A stretch of 64,000 bases of DNA from Variovorax terrae (GTDB lineage Bacteria; Pseudomonadota; Gammaproteobacteria; Burkholderiales; Burkholderiaceae_C): assembly GCF_022809125.1 (NCBI RefSeq), contig NZ_JALGBI010000001.1:1798001-1862000 (forward strand). The letters run 5' to 3'. This document shows, in pieces, positions 1-9,137 of the stretch. The stretch's first letter is position 1, and every line of letters begins with the position of its first letter. The position numbers were made by a program, and so were the translations under genes. Below the pieces are notes generated by a model. That model saw only the letters and a list, made by a program, of their open reading frames with translations. It was not told the origin of the DNA and did not search any database.

Positions 1-1511
1 CCACCCTGGTGCTGGTGGACCTGGGCCGCGGCCGCCACCGCATGGGTGGCAGCATCCTGGCCCAGACGCTGGACCAGGTGGGCGACAGCGTGCCCGACCT
101 CGACGACCCGCAGGACCTCGTGAACCTGGTCCAGGCCGTCAACGCCCTGCGCGCGCAGCAGAAGATCCTGGCCTACCACGACCGCAGCGACGGCGGCCTG
201 TTCGCCACCGTCTGCGAAATGGCCTTTGCCGGCCACGTGGGCGTGTCGCTCAACATCGACCTGCTGGTGACCGAGGGCGATGGCATCTCCGACAGCCGCA
301 TGGACACCGGCGACGCCAAGAACTGGGCCGGCCAGGTCAGCGCGCGCCGCGAGGAACTCACGCTCAAGGCCCTGTTCTGCGAAGAGCTGGGCGTGGTGCT
401 GCAGGTGCGCACCGCGCAGCGCAACGAAGTGATGCAGACGCTGCGCGAGCATGGCCTGTCGCGCCACAGCCACTTCATCGGCAAGACGCGTCCGGCGTCG
501 TCGGCCATCGACGTGGGCAAGGGCAAACTCGAGGTCTGGCGCGACACCAAGGCCGTGTTCAGCGCCGCGCTGCCCGACCTGCACCAGGTCTGGGATTCGG
601 TGAGCTGGAAGATTACCCAGTTGCGCGACAACCCCGAAGGCGCCGATGCCGAACATGCCGCCGCAGGTGAGCCAAATGACCCGGGGGTCCGCGTCCTGCC
701 GTCATTTGATGCTACTGAAAACATAGCGGCTCCATTCCTCAATCTGGCCCGCCCCAAGGTCGCGATCCTGCGCGAGCAGGGCGTCAACTCGCATGTGGAG
801 ATGGCCTACGCCTTCACCGAGGCGGGTTTCGAGGCCCATGACGTGCACATGACCGACCTGCAGGCCGGCCGCGCCCGCCTGGCGGACTTCAAGGGCGTGG
901 TGGCCTGCGGCGGCTTCAGCTATGGCGACACGCTGGGCGCTGGCATCGGCTGGGCCCGCAGCATCACGTTCAACCCGGTCCTGTCCGAGCAGTTCCAGCG
1001 CTTCTTTGCGCGCCCGGACACCTTCGGCCTGGGCGTGTGCAACGGCTGCCAGATGTTCGCCGAACTCGCCGACATCATTCCCGGCGCGCAAGACTGGCCG
1101 CGCTTCACCACCAACCAGAGCGAGCGCTTCGAGGCCCGCCTGTCCATGGTGGAGGTGCTGGCCTCGCCCAGCCTGTTCCTCGCCGGCATGGCCGGCAGCC
1201 GCCTGCCGATCGCCGTGGCGCATGGCGAAGGCTATGCCAACTTCGCCCGCCGCGGCGATGCGGCCAAGGCCATTGCCGCCATGCGCTTCGTGGACAACCA
1301 CGGCCAGTCCACCGAGCGTTACCCGTTCAACCCCAACGGCAGCGCCGGAGGCCTGACCGCCGTGACCACGGCCGACGGCCGCTTCACCGCGATGATGCCG
1401 CACCCCGAGCGCGTGTTCCGCAACATCCAGATGAGCTGGACTTCGGGCGACAAGAGCGACTTCAGCCCCTGGATGAGGATCTGGCGCAACGCGCGCAAGT
1501 GGGTCGGCTGA
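1..1511 (+). CDS. purL: Phosphoribosylformylglycinamidine synthase, C-terminal part (5' end outside window)
   Basis: This enzyme makes FGAM from FGAR, glutamine and ATP in cytosolic purine synthesis. The reading frame is open to the left edge, so only about the last 500 of some 1300 residues are present. The visible part holds the end of the second synthetase half, including YHDRSDGGL and CEMAFAGHVG. The class I glutaminase domain follows, with the nucleophile loop GVCNGCQMFAEL and the C-terminal PHPERVFR that carries the His/Glu pair. Between the two domains, codons 669-733 encode a linker that matches a dispersed repeat found elsewhere in the window (see repeat and findings). The frame stays open through it. 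The next gene starts 63 bp downstream on the same strand but looks unrelated. The assignment is very secure. Confidence 0.97.
   Translation, partial: TLVLVDLGRGRHRMGGSILAQTLDQVGDSVPDLDDPQDLVNLVQAVNALRAQQKILAYHDRSDGGLFATVCEMAFAGHVGVSLNIDLLVTEGDGISDSRMDTGDAKNWAGQVSARREELTLKALFCEELGVVLQVRTAQRNEVMQTLREHGLSRHSHFIGKTRPASSAIDVGKGKLEVWRDTKAVFSAALPDLHQVWDSVSWKITQLRDNPEGADAEHAAAGEPNDPGVRVLPSFDATENIAAPFLNLARPKVAILREQGVNSHVEMAYAFTEAGFEAHDVHMTDLQAGRARLADFKGVVACGGFSYGDTLGAGIGWARSITFNPVLSEQFQRFFARPDTFGLGVCNGCQMFAELADIIPGAQDWPRFTTNQSERFEARLSMVEVLASPSLFLAGMAGSRLPIAVAHGEGYANFARRGDAAKAIAAMRFVDNHGQSTERYPFNPNGSAGGLTAVTTADGRFTAMMPHPERVFRNIQMSWTSGDKSDFSPWMRIWRNARKWVG
669..733 (+). repeat. Dispersed repeat copy 1, in frame inside purL
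   Basis: It begins GAGCCAAA, like the copy at 41711, keeps GTCATT and ends in the dyad GCTAC-N7-ATAGC. Read in the purL frame it adds about 22 residues between the synthetase and glutaminase domains. Alignment to the 41711 copy is clear at both ends and looser in the middle. Confidence 0.7.
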
Positions 1512-1574
1512 GGGGCCCGGCGGTTCCCCCGAATATGGGAGGGGCGCGCCGGGGGCAGCTCGCATAATCGGCCC

Positions 1575-3143
1575 ATGCTGCCGCTTCTGCCTTCCGCTCC
1601 CATTCGTCTCAAGGGGCTGTGCGCCCTGATTTGCCTGGCCTCGGTCGCCGCGGGAGCCCAGGCTCCCGGGGATGCCCGGGTGGCCCTGGTCATCGGCAAT
1701 GGTGCCTATGCCTCGGCCCCGGCGCTGCCCAACCCGGCCAACGACGCGGGCGCCATGGCCAGCACGCTGAAAGGCCTGGGCTTCACGGTGATCGAGCTGC
1801 GCGACGGCACCAAGGCCCAGATGGCCGAGGCGATCGCCCGGGTGCGCGAAACGCTGAAGGGCCGGCAGGGCGTGGGCATGCTGTATTACGCGGGCCACGG
1901 CCTGCAGATGGATGCGCGCAACTACATGGTGCCGGTGGACGCCCGGATGGCCAGGACCGCCGACGTGCCCCAGCAGACGGTGGACGTGAGCTCTGTGATC
2001 GAGGCCTTCAAGGCCGCCGGCAACCGTATGAACATCCTGGTGCTCGACGCCTGCCGCGACAACCCGTTCGGCGGCATCACCACCGGGCGGGGCCTGGCGC
2101 CGCTGGATGCCCCCAGCGGCACCTTCCTGGCCTACGCCACGGCACCGGGCAACGTGGCCGAAGACGGTGATGTGAAATCAGGCAACGGCCTGTACACCCA
2201 GTTCCTGCTGCAGGAGCTGAAGAAGCCGCAGGCCCGCATCGAGGACGTGTTCAAACGCGTGCGCTTTGCCGTGCGCAAGGCCAGCAACGGCCGGCAGATC
2301 CCGTGGGAGAGCACCAGCCTGGAGGACGACTTCCAGTTCAACGAAGGCAGGGTCATCGCCGCTGCCAGGCCGACGGCGCAGCAATTGCAGGCCGAGTTCA
2401 CGCAGGAGAAGCAGGACTGGGACCGCATCAAGGACAGCACCCGGGCGGACGACTTCTACGCCTTCCTGCAGAAGTACCCCAGCGGCAGCATCAGCGAAGC
2501 CGCGCTGGCCCGCTTGAACCAGATCAACCAGCCCACGCTGCTGGTCCAGGGCGCGGGCGCGGACGGCAGCGACAAGCCCTACGCCCGCGCCACGTACAAG
2601 CTCGGCGACGAGTTCGAGTCGGCCTATGAAGGGGGCACCATGCGCCTGATCCAGCGTGTGACCAGTGTCACGCCCGATGAAGTGGCCGTCACCAGCCGTG
2701 CGGTGATCGACGGCAAGGAGCAGTCCCACGAGACGGTCGAGCTGTTCGACCCCAGCGGGGGATCGCGCGGCATCAAGGGGATGTACCGCTACAACCCGCC
2801 GCAAACGTTCTTCCCGGCCGAACAGATGCAGGTCGGCAAGAGCTGGAAGGTGGGCTTCGAGACCGTGGGCACGCTGTTCGGCAGCTTTCCCTCGCACACC
2901 ATCAACGGAGAGGCCCGGGTGCTGGCGCGGGAAACCCTGCAGACCCCGGCCGGCGCTTTCAGTACCTTCAAGATCGAATGGGTGACCTACAGCTCGCTCA
3001 AGGCGGGCCAGGCCACGCGCTGCCTGTTCTGGCTGAGCCAGGATGTGCCTGTGGCGGTGCGCTCCGAGTGTTCGGTGCCGGCCTCGGGCACTTCGCCGGC
3101 GCGGCAGGTGGTTCAACTGGTGCGGGTCAAGCGCGCCAGCTGA
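1575..3143 (+). CDS. Secreted caspase-family (C14, p20-like) protein
   Basis: The 522-residue product has a signal peptide (about residues 1-30, ending AGAQA) and a caspase-fold domain at about 33-245. The catalytic dyad is visible: His108 in YYAGHGL and Cys160 in LDACRDNPF, so it is probably an active cysteine peptidase exported from the cytoplasm. Typical bacterial homologues prefer Arg or Lys at P1. After the peptidase domain there is a short charged helical stretch (about 265-320, QLQAEFTQEKQDW) and a C-terminal region of about 200 residues rich in beta-type sequence that I do not recognise. No Shine-Dalgarno sequence lies before the ATG, but CATAAT sits at 1562-1567, which would suit a leaderless transcript. 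The substrate is unknown. Confidence 0.85.
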   Translation: MLPLLPSAPIRLKGLCALICLASVAAGAQAPGDARVALVIGNGAYASAPALPNPANDAGAMASTLKGLGFTVIELRDGTKAQMAEAIARVRETLKGRQGVGMLYYAGHGLQMDARNYMVPVDARMARTADVPQQTVDVSSVIEAFKAAGNRMNILVLDACRDNPFGGITTGRGLAPLDAPSGTFLAYATAPGNVAEDGDVKSGNGLYTQFLLQELKKPQARIEDVFKRVRFAVRKASNGRQIPWESTSLEDDFQFNEGRVIAAARPTAQQLQAEFTQEKQDWDRIKDSTRADDFYAFLQKYPSGSISEAALARLNQINQPTLLVQGAGADGSDKPYARATYKLGDEFESAYEGGTMRLIQRVTSVTPDEVAVTSRAVIDGKEQSHETVELFDPSGGSRGIKGMYRYNPPQTFFPAEQMQVGKSWKVGFETVGTLFGSFPSHTINGEARVLARETLQTPAGAFSTFKIEWVTYSSLKAGQATRCLFWLSQDVPVAVRSECSVPASGTSPARQVVQLVRVKRAS

Positions 3144-3266
3144 TCCACCTGGGGCGGCCGCTCCATGCGGGGGCCATGAACGGAGGCCCGAAACGACAAC
3201 GCGCCGGACAGGGCCGGCGCGAGCGGTAGGGCGAAGGCCGGGCATGGCCCGGCCTTGAAGGCTTTC

Positions 3267-5474
3267 TCAGTAGCCGTTGGCTCCGCCATTGCGCCGGTTG
3301 TCGGCCGCACCCTTGTAGATCGGGAAGCCGTTGGCGTCATAGCTCACCGCGATGCCGCTCAGGCCGCTGGTCAGGCCGGTGGCCGCGGCGTTGGCGGCGG
3401 TGTTGCCGTAGGTCGTGATCAGGTTCGGCACCAGGTTCGCGATGGGTTTGCCCGATTCCAGTTCGGCGATGCCGTTCTGGCCGGTCCAGTTGTCGGCGTT
3501 GATCGCGGCCTGCAGGTCCATGCCGTAGAGCACGTGGCCGAGGAAGGTCTTGACGATGTAGTCAGGGATCGGGCCGCCGCCGGCAGAGCCCCAGACCAGC
3601 CGCATCTTGCCGCTCGCGTCGAAGGCGATGGCCGGTGCGATGGAGCTGCGCGGCCGCTTGTAGGGCGCATAGCCATTCACGTCGAGGCCAGGGGTGCTGG
3701 CGGAGAAGTTGGACATGGCGTTGTTGATCATCATGCCGGCCGCTTCGATGTGGGCACCCCAGTGCGTGTTGATCGTGGTGGTCATGGACAGGGCGTTGCC
3801 GTAGCCGTCGATGATGGCGATGTTGCTGGTCGTGTTCCAGTCCTCCTCGCGGGCCGGCCGGTCGGCCTTGGCCAGCATCACGGCGGCTTGCTTGCGCGCT
3901 TGCCGGGCCTTGGCGGCGGGCACGGTCAGCGCGGCCATGGTGTCATAGTTGGCCGGATCCGCGTTGGCGGCAAAGGCCGGAATGCCGTCCGCCACGCCGC
4001 CGGTGGTCACCGTGCCGAGGGCGGTCGAGGTGATCAGCGCGGCGCGCGCATCGAGGTAGGCCGGCGTGAGCAGGGCGTTGACGCGCTCCTTGATGTTGGA
4101 ATAGGCCGGGTCGCCGACGATGTTGCGGCGGTCGGCATTGGCCAGCCGGCTGGCTTCGGTGGCGAGGTGCACGAATTGCGCGCCGTTGAAGGCGGGCAGG
4201 GCCTTGATGTTCTGGCGCTCCAGCAGGCCCAGGGTGTACAGCGTGACCACGCCGCCGAACGACGGAGCCGGCTGCGTGTAGATGGTCATGCCCAGGCGCT
4301 GGCCGACCAGCGGCTGGCGCTCCACGGCGCGGTAGCTGCCGAAATCGGCCGTGGTCATGAGGCTCGGGATCGCGGCGATGGTGGTGGCCACCGAGGGCGC
4401 TGCCACGGTACCGGCCACCGGCAGGATCGACTTGCACGGCAGTTGCCCGGCACCGATCTTGGCCACGACCGCCTGGGCGATCGGGCCGGCGGGGTTGTAG
4501 AAGGCGGCGGCGCCGCCATCGCGCACCCGCTGCATGGTGTCGGCCAGATCAGTGTTCCTGATGATCGTGCCAACGGCGAGCGGCCGTTGTCCTGAGGCAT
4601 CGGTGGCGTCGCAGTAGCGCGCCTTGATGTCGGGGTACTTGCAGCGCGGCGCGCCCTTGGCGGTGCCGGCCGAGTTGACCCAGGCCGACACGCCGCTGCC
4701 TGCGCTGACCAGGTTGCCGTCGTCGTCGTACTCGGCGGTGTCGGCAAACAGCGTCTTGTACATGTAGGGCGTCATCGGGAAACCGTTGTTCGCGAGATCG
4801 ATCGCATCGCCCCAGAGCTGGTTCCAGGGTGTCTTGCCGTAGGACTGGTACACCAGGTCCAGCACCTTCAGCGTGCCGGGCACGCCCACGGCGCGGCCCG
4901 AGATGTTGGTGTTGCCCTGCTGGGACGAAATGCTGGTATTCGCGGCCAGGCCCGACTTGCAGATGTTGAAGGGCGTGGTGCTTGAGACATCCTGCGCCAC
5001 AGCCCGGTAGATGTCCGCGACGCCGCCGGTGGTGGCCGGCGCGGCCGAGAAGCCATCGAAGGTGCGCACCTTCTTGCTGGCCGCATCGTAGTAGGTGATG
5101 ACGCTGCCGCCAGCCATGCCCGAGGCAAAGGGCTCGGCCACGCCGAGCACGGCCTGCACGGCGATGGCGGCATCGATCGCGGTGCCGCCCTTGGCGAGCA
5201 CCTTGCAGCCCGCGGCCGAGGCCTTGACGTCGGCCGAGGTCACCATCAGGTTGGTGCCGCTGATGCCGACGGTCTGGCCGTAAGGCGCGCCATCTTGCTG
5301 CTGGCACAGCGCAGGGTCGAACTTGACGGTGCGCACCACGGGCACATCGGGCGGCTTGACCCCATCGTCCGGCACGGGCGTTTTGCTGCTGATGAATGAA
5401 GAATCAGACCCGCCGCAGCCGGCCAGGCCGGCCAGCACGGACAAAGTTAATACGGTTGTTTTACCCAACGACAT
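3267..5474 (-). CDS. Gamma-glutamyltransferase family lipoprotein
   Basis: This is an N-terminal-nucleophile hydrolase of the T3 family, which cleaves gamma-glutamyl bonds as in glutathione, outside the cytoplasm. I chose the ATG at 5474 because TTGGAGCAACC precedes it and because it gives a lipoprotein signal with lipobox LAGC (Cys20). The self-cleavage and nucleophile motif is DWNTTSNIAIID, with Thr548 the likely nucleophile, followed by GNALSMTTTINTHWG. The small-subunit oxyanion region is near GSAGGGPIPDY. At 735 residues it is longer than the usual ~580, with extra loops in the large subunit. A LysR gene is divergent across an 86-bp gap and may regulate it. The physiological substrate could be something other than glutathione. 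Confidence 0.88.
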   Translation of the reverse strand: MSLGKTTVLTLSVLAGLAGCGGSDSSFISSKTPVPDDGVKPPDVPVVRTVKFDPALCQQQDGAPYGQTVGISGTNLMVTSADVKASAAGCKVLAKGGTAIDAAIAVQAVLGVAEPFASGMAGGSVITYYDAASKKVRTFDGFSAAPATTGGVADIYRAVAQDVSSTTPFNICKSGLAANTSISSQQGNTNISGRAVGVPGTLKVLDLVYQSYGKTPWNQLWGDAIDLANNGFPMTPYMYKTLFADTAEYDDDGNLVSAGSGVSAWVNSAGTAKGAPRCKYPDIKARYCDATDASGQRPLAVGTIIRNTDLADTMQRVRDGGAAAFYNPAGPIAQAVVAKIGAGQLPCKSILPVAGTVAAPSVATTIAAIPSLMTTADFGSYRAVERQPLVGQRLGMTIYTQPAPSFGGVVTLYTLGLLERQNIKALPAFNGAQFVHLATEASRLANADRRNIVGDPAYSNIKERVNALLTPAYLDARAALITSTALGTVTTGGVADGIPAFAANADPANYDTMAALTVPAAKARQARKQAAVMLAKADRPAREEDWNTTSNIAIIDGYGNALSMTTTINTHWGAHIEAAGMMINNAMSNFSASTPGLDVNGYAPYKRPRSSIAPAIAFDASGKMRLVWGSAGGGPIPDYIVKTFLGHVLYGMDLQAAINADNWTGQNGIAELESGKPIANLVPNLITTYGNTAANAAATGLTSGLSGIAVSYDANGFPIYKGAADNRRNGGANGY

Positions 5475-5560
5475 GGTTGCTCCAAGTGTTTTATGAATGA
5501 CGGCAGAATGTACGCAGACTGCATGCCCAGAACAACGACTGCAGCAAGAATCACTCTTCA

Positions 5561-6505
5561 ATGGAATTTGACAATCTCAACGTTCTGCGTGTGCTTCTCG
5601 CCATCGCAGACACCGGAAGCCTCACGGCGGCGGGACGGCAACTCGACCTCAGCACGGCGGCCGTGAGCGCGGCCATCAAGCGGCACGAGAACTCGCTGGG
5701 CGTCCGGCTGTTCGAGCGGACCACCCGCTCGGTGCGGCCCACGGCCGAGGGCGAGGTGATGATCGACCATGCCCGGCGTGCGCTGGAACTCGTGGCCGAA
5801 GGGCAGGCCAAGGTCCGGCATGGTTCTCTCGAACTGAGCGGCACCATCTGCATCACGGCCTCGGTCACCATGGCGCGGGAACTGCTGGTCGACTGGCTGG
5901 CGGAGTTCGCTGCGCACCATCCCGCGATCCAGATCGATCTGCAGGTCAGCGATGCGCAGCTCGACCTGGTGCGCGACGCCATCGACGTGGCGGTGCGCAA
6001 TGGCCCGCTGATCGATTCGAGCCTGGTGGCGCGGCTGCTGGCACCGGCGCGGCGCCTGGCCTGTGCCAGCCCGGCCTACCTGGCGCAACACGGCGTGCCC
6101 CGGCATCCCCGCGACCTGGCCCATCACGAATGCCTGGTGTCGCGCGTGCGGGACCGCATGTACGACCGCTGGTATTTCGAGCCTGCGGCCTCGCCCGGGG
6201 CGCCCGCACAGGTCAAGGTCAGTGGCCGGCTGGCCTGCCATGACGCTTCCATCGCGCACCAGTGGGCGCTGGCAGGGCGGGGCATCACCTACCAGTCCGA
6301 GCTGGTGGTGGCGCCTTCGCTGGCCAGCGGCGCCCTGATCCGGCTGCTGCCGAACTACGTTGGTGAAGAGGTGCCGCTCTACGCGGTGATGCCCAGCAGC
6401 CGCTTCGTGCCGGCGCGCGTCAGCGTGCTGGTGGGAGAGCTGTCCAAGCTGTTCCGCCAGCAGCTCAAGCTGCTGCGCCAGCGCACGCCTGCCGTCGCCC
6501 CGTGA
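5561..6505 (+). CDS. LysR-family transcriptional regulator
   Basis: The 314-residue protein has the LysR winged helix-turn-helix at residues 1-60, with TAAGRQLDLSTAAVSAAIKR as the recognition region and FERTTRSVRPTAEG as the wing. An effector-binding fold follows (about 88-300). It is transcribed away from the gamma-glutamyltransferase lipoprotein gene with 86 bp between the two starts. That is the usual arrangement for a LysR protein controlling its neighbour and itself. No effector can be named. The start at 5561 is the first ATG and has only a weak purine-rich leader. Confidence 0.9.
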   Translation: MEFDNLNVLRVLLAIADTGSLTAAGRQLDLSTAAVSAAIKRHENSLGVRLFERTTRSVRPTAEGEVMIDHARRALELVAEGQAKVRHGSLELSGTICITASVTMARELLVDWLAEFAAHHPAIQIDLQVSDAQLDLVRDAIDVAVRNGPLIDSSLVARLLAPARRLACASPAYLAQHGVPRHPRDLAHHECLVSRVRDRMYDRWYFEPAASPGAPAQVKVSGRLACHDASIAHQWALAGRGITYQSELVVAPSLASGALIRLLPNYVGEEVPLYAVMPSSRFVPARVSVLVGELSKLFRQQLKLLRQRTPAVAP

Positions 6506-6526
6506 GGCGGCCGGCGCCGAAGCCGC

Positions 6527-8044
6527 TCAACCGGGGCAGGGCTCGCGCGGCGGCGTGACCGACCAGTACAACTGCTGCGTCTGCCCCGCCGCGCCTCGGC
6601 GCCTGGCAGGCACCTCCATGGAATGCATCTGCGGCGGGCTAGACAGGCCCGGCCCGGGCAGCGCGCTGCCGATGATCAGCGCGCCGCGGCGTTGCAGGTC
6701 GGCCCGGTCGATCCAGGGCGACTTGTGGAAGTCGCCGTCTTCCAGCACCGAGGGATAGGCGCCCGAGTAGACCGAGATCAACCCGGCTTCGAAGCCGGGG
6801 CCCACCACGTAGCGGAGCGGGCAGGTGGTGGCTGCCTGCCAGTCGGCGAGGGCGCGGGCTGCCATGGTGCGCGCGGGAAAGATGCGGTCGGCGCTCGTGA
6901 GCGAGCGCTGCGCCGTCGGGCTGCTGATCGATCGCATGTAGAGGAAGGCGCCGGCCAGATGGATCGCCAGCGCGGCGAAGACGAGCGGCTTGAGCCGGAT
7001 GCGAAAGGGGAGCCGGCTGATCTGCCAGGCAATCAGCAGCGGCACGAACTGCATCGTCTGCAGCCCCCAGAAGCTCTGCAGCTTCACGCCGCCCAGCAGC
7101 ACGATCGCCATCAGGACCAGAAAGGGAATGCCCACCAGCCCCCAGAACCACTGCGTGACCAGGGTGGAATTGGCCGCACCGGTGGAAGGCTCGGCCGGCC
7201 GGGCCCGGGCGAACAGCACGGCCACGCCAAGCGCGGCCAGCATGGGCAGATGAAAGCGCAGCTGGTTCGTGAGGAAAGACAGCCAGCGCACGATGCGTTC
7301 GCTGTAACCCAGGACCGGGGCGCTTTGCTTGAAATACTGATAGGACGGCAGGCCGTGCTGAAGCGACCAGAGCAGGTGCGGCAGGAACACGGCACAGGCC
7401 ACCAGCAGGGCCAGGGCCACGCCCCGGCGCTGGCCTTGCGGGCCTCTGAGCACGCCGATCCGCCATAGGACAAACAGGACGCCAAGAATCGGAACGACCG
7501 CCTGGTATTTGCTCAGCAGCGCCGCGCCGGCCAGCAGCCCCACGATGCCCCAGTGCAGCAGCCGCCGGCTCTGCACCGCCACCAGCGTGGCCCAGACCAT
7601 CGCGGCAATGGCCAGCACCAGGACGGTGTTGTGGTTGTAGGTCTGGGCGCGCCACGAGAAGCCCTGGTGCAGCGACCACAGCACCACGGCGATGGCGGGG
7701 GCCGAAGATCCTGGCGGCAGCAGCCGCTGCGCGATTTTCCAGGTGCAGAAGGCGCAGCCTGCGAGGCAGAGGGCGGCCAGCAGATAGGCCGTGGCCGGGG
7801 AGGCACCCATCAGGCAGATGGCCAGGGCCATGAGCCAGGTCGGAAGGGGCGGGTGTTTCCAGTAGCCGAGCTCCAGGCTGTGGGCCCAGTTGTACTGCTC
7901 GATGCTGTCGGCAAACTGCGCGGGATTGACACAGCAGGCCAGCACGACCCAGCCTGCCACCGTCAAGGCCGCAAAGGCGGGGGGCGCATGACGCGCCCAG
8001 CCCGCGCGCTGCGCGGGCAGATCCAACGACGAATCAACCTTCAT
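6527..8044 (-). CDS. GT39/ArnT-like polytopic glycosyltransferase
   Basis: This 505-residue inner-membrane protein has about 10-12 hydrophobic segments. It carries the first periplasmic-loop signature of the PMT_2/ArnT family: acidic residues in FADSIEQYNW followed by GYWKHPPLPTW (the KPPL-type motif). Members move a sugar from a polyprenyl-phosphate carrier to lipid A, protein or another acceptor on the periplasmic face. The acceptor here cannot be told. The C-terminal ~120 residues form a soluble periplasmic domain. It stands alone on the minus strand, convergent with the LysR gene (21 bp between stops). An AT-rich stretch at 8085-8118 upstream is the likely promoter area. Confidence 0.82.
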   Translation of the reverse strand: MKVDSSLDLPAQRAGWARHAPPAFAALTVAGWVVLACCVNPAQFADSIEQYNWAHSLELGYWKHPPLPTWLMALAICLMGASPATAYLLAALCLAGCAFCTWKIAQRLLPPGSSAPAIAVVLWSLHQGFSWRAQTYNHNTVLVLAIAAMVWATLVAVQSRRLLHWGIVGLLAGAALLSKYQAVVPILGVLFVLWRIGVLRGPQGQRRGVALALLVACAVFLPHLLWSLQHGLPSYQYFKQSAPVLGYSERIVRWLSFLTNQLRFHLPMLAALGVAVLFARARPAEPSTGAANSTLVTQWFWGLVGIPFLVLMAIVLLGGVKLQSFWGLQTMQFVPLLIAWQISRLPFRIRLKPLVFAALAIHLAGAFLYMRSISSPTAQRSLTSADRIFPARTMAARALADWQAATTCPLRYVVGPGFEAGLISVYSGAYPSVLEDGDFHKSPWIDRADLQRRGALIIGSALPGPGLSSPPQMHSMEVPARRRGAAGQTQQLYWSVTPPREPCPG

Positions 8045-8335
8045 GTCTGCCCGCCTGCGCCCGCATCAACGGGGCCCGGTGGCCATTTGTTAGTAATTTG
8101 TAATGTTGGTGATTCTAGGAACGGCAGGGCGATGAAGGTGTGACGGCCTTGTTGCATCAAGGGTCTCTGGTGGCGGGCAGAGGCCCGGGCGGCTGGCGGT
8201 ACACGTGAGGGACGGCGCCGGTGTGAGCGAGCGCACAGTGTCGGGAAACGGTGGCGAGGTGTAAATCACCCAAAGCGACTAGGCGCCTGGACCACGTGCG
8301 CCGTCAGCCGCGGGCCCTGCGTACACTTGGCGCCC
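8045..8335. other. Intergenic region between two divergent genes
   Basis: This 291-bp gap has no convincing coding sequence. Its left end (8085-8118) is AT-rich compared with the surroundings and probably carries the promoter of the GT39 gene. At its right end, TACACT (8322-8327) lies eight bases before the ATG of the DUF1624-type gene. Nothing else stands out. Confidence 0.5.
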
Positions 8336-9088
8336 ATGGCTTCTTCCACACAGCGTTTCGGGTCGATCGATGCCTTGCGCGGCGTGGCCATCGTCTGGAT
8401 GACGGTGTTCCACTTCTGCTTCGACCTCAACCACTTCGGCTACCTGCGGCAAAACTTCTACCATGACCCTTTCTGGACCTGGCAGCGCACCTGCATCGTG
8501 AGCCTGTTCCTGTTCTGCGCGGGGTTCGGGCAGGCCATCGCGGTGCATCAGGGGCAGAGCTGGCGGCGTTTCTGGCGGCGCTGGGCGCAGGTGGCGGGCT
8601 GTGCGCTGCTGGTCACGGCGGGATCGGCCCTGATGTTCCCGCAAAGCTATATCTACTTCGGCGTGCTGCACGGCATTGCGGTGATGCTTCTCATCGTCCG
8701 GCTCACGGCGGGCTGGGGCCGTTGGCTGTGGCTTGCCGGCGCGCTCGCGATTGCTATGAAATTCATAGCTGAACAGCTCCTGGCGACAGGGACCTTGAGC
8801 AGTTTTGCCGAGATGTTCAATGCCCGGCCGCTGAACTGGCTCGGCCTGATCACCAAGAAGCCCATCACCGAAGACTATGTGCCCGTGCTGCCCTGGCTGG
8901 GCGTGATGTGGTGGGGCATGGCTGCCGGCCGCTGGGTGCTGGAGCAGCGGCCGCAATGGCTGGCGCGCGTTCCGGGCGGGGCGGCAGGCCGGCCGCTGGC
9001 GCTGCTGGGCCGCTGGAGCCTGAGCTGGTACATGCTGCACCAGCCGGTGCTGATCGGCCTGCTGACGGCGCTGGCAGCGCTCAAATGA
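8336..9088 (+). CDS. DUF1624/HGSNAT-type membrane acyltransferase
   Basis: The 250-residue inner-membrane protein has about seven hydrophobic segments. Its N-terminal signature, SIDALRGVAIVWMTVFHFCFDL, is typical of the heparan-alpha-glucosaminide N-acetyltransferase catalytic family. That family is related to the acyltransferases that pass an acyl group through the membrane to a glycan. An in-frame TTG lies three codons upstream (8327); I prefer ATG 8336, although neither has a Shine-Dalgarno sequence. A TACACT box at 8322-8327 suggests a leaderless message. Residues about 139-158 are encoded by a copy of the dispersed repeat. A strong bidirectional hairpin follows the stop. The acceptor is unknown. 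Confidence 0.8.
   Translation: MASSTQRFGSIDALRGVAIVWMTVFHFCFDLNHFGYLRQNFYHDPFWTWQRTCIVSLFLFCAGFGQAIAVHQGQSWRRFWRRWAQVAGCALLVTAGSALMFPQSYIYFGVLHGIAVMLLIVRLTAGWGRWLWLAGALAIAMKFIAEQLLATGTLSSFAEMFNARPLNWLGLITKKPITEDYVPVLPWLGVMWWGMAAGRWVLEQRPQWLARVPGGAAGRPLALLGRWSLSWYMLHQPVLIGLLTALAALK
8751..8809 (-). repeat. Dispersed repeat copy 2, in frame inside the DUF1624-type gene
   Basis: The dyad GCTAT-N7-ATAGC (with AATTC inside) matches copies at 55380 and 56133 closely. The rest of the element is more diverged but keeps spacing and a GGAC core. It is read in the antisense direction of the repeat and stays open. Confidence 0.6.
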
Positions 9089-9114
9089 ACAACGCGGCCC
9101 GTGGGCCGCGTTGT
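9089..9114. terminator. Bidirectional hairpin between convergent genes
   Basis: A perfect 12-bp inverted repeat, ACAACGCGGCCC with its complement, has only two bases between the arms. It begins right after the stop of the DUF1624-type gene and ends 24 bp before the stop of the convergent parvulin gene. It has no long T-run, so termination strength is uncertain. Confidence 0.7.
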
Positions 9115-9137
9115 ACTCGGAAAAAGCGGGAGAGCTC

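Noticed and set aside
1516..1553. CCCGGCG/CGCCGGG stem after purL as a terminator
   Set aside because: The stem is short with a long imperfect loop, and no T-run follows; GC-rich sequence gives such stems by chance.
3255..4595. 446-codon open frame on the plus strand opposite the gamma-glutamyltransferase gene
   Set aside because: It mirrors the codon bias of the real gene on the other strand, is very Gly/Arg/His-rich, has no ribosome site and matches no family.
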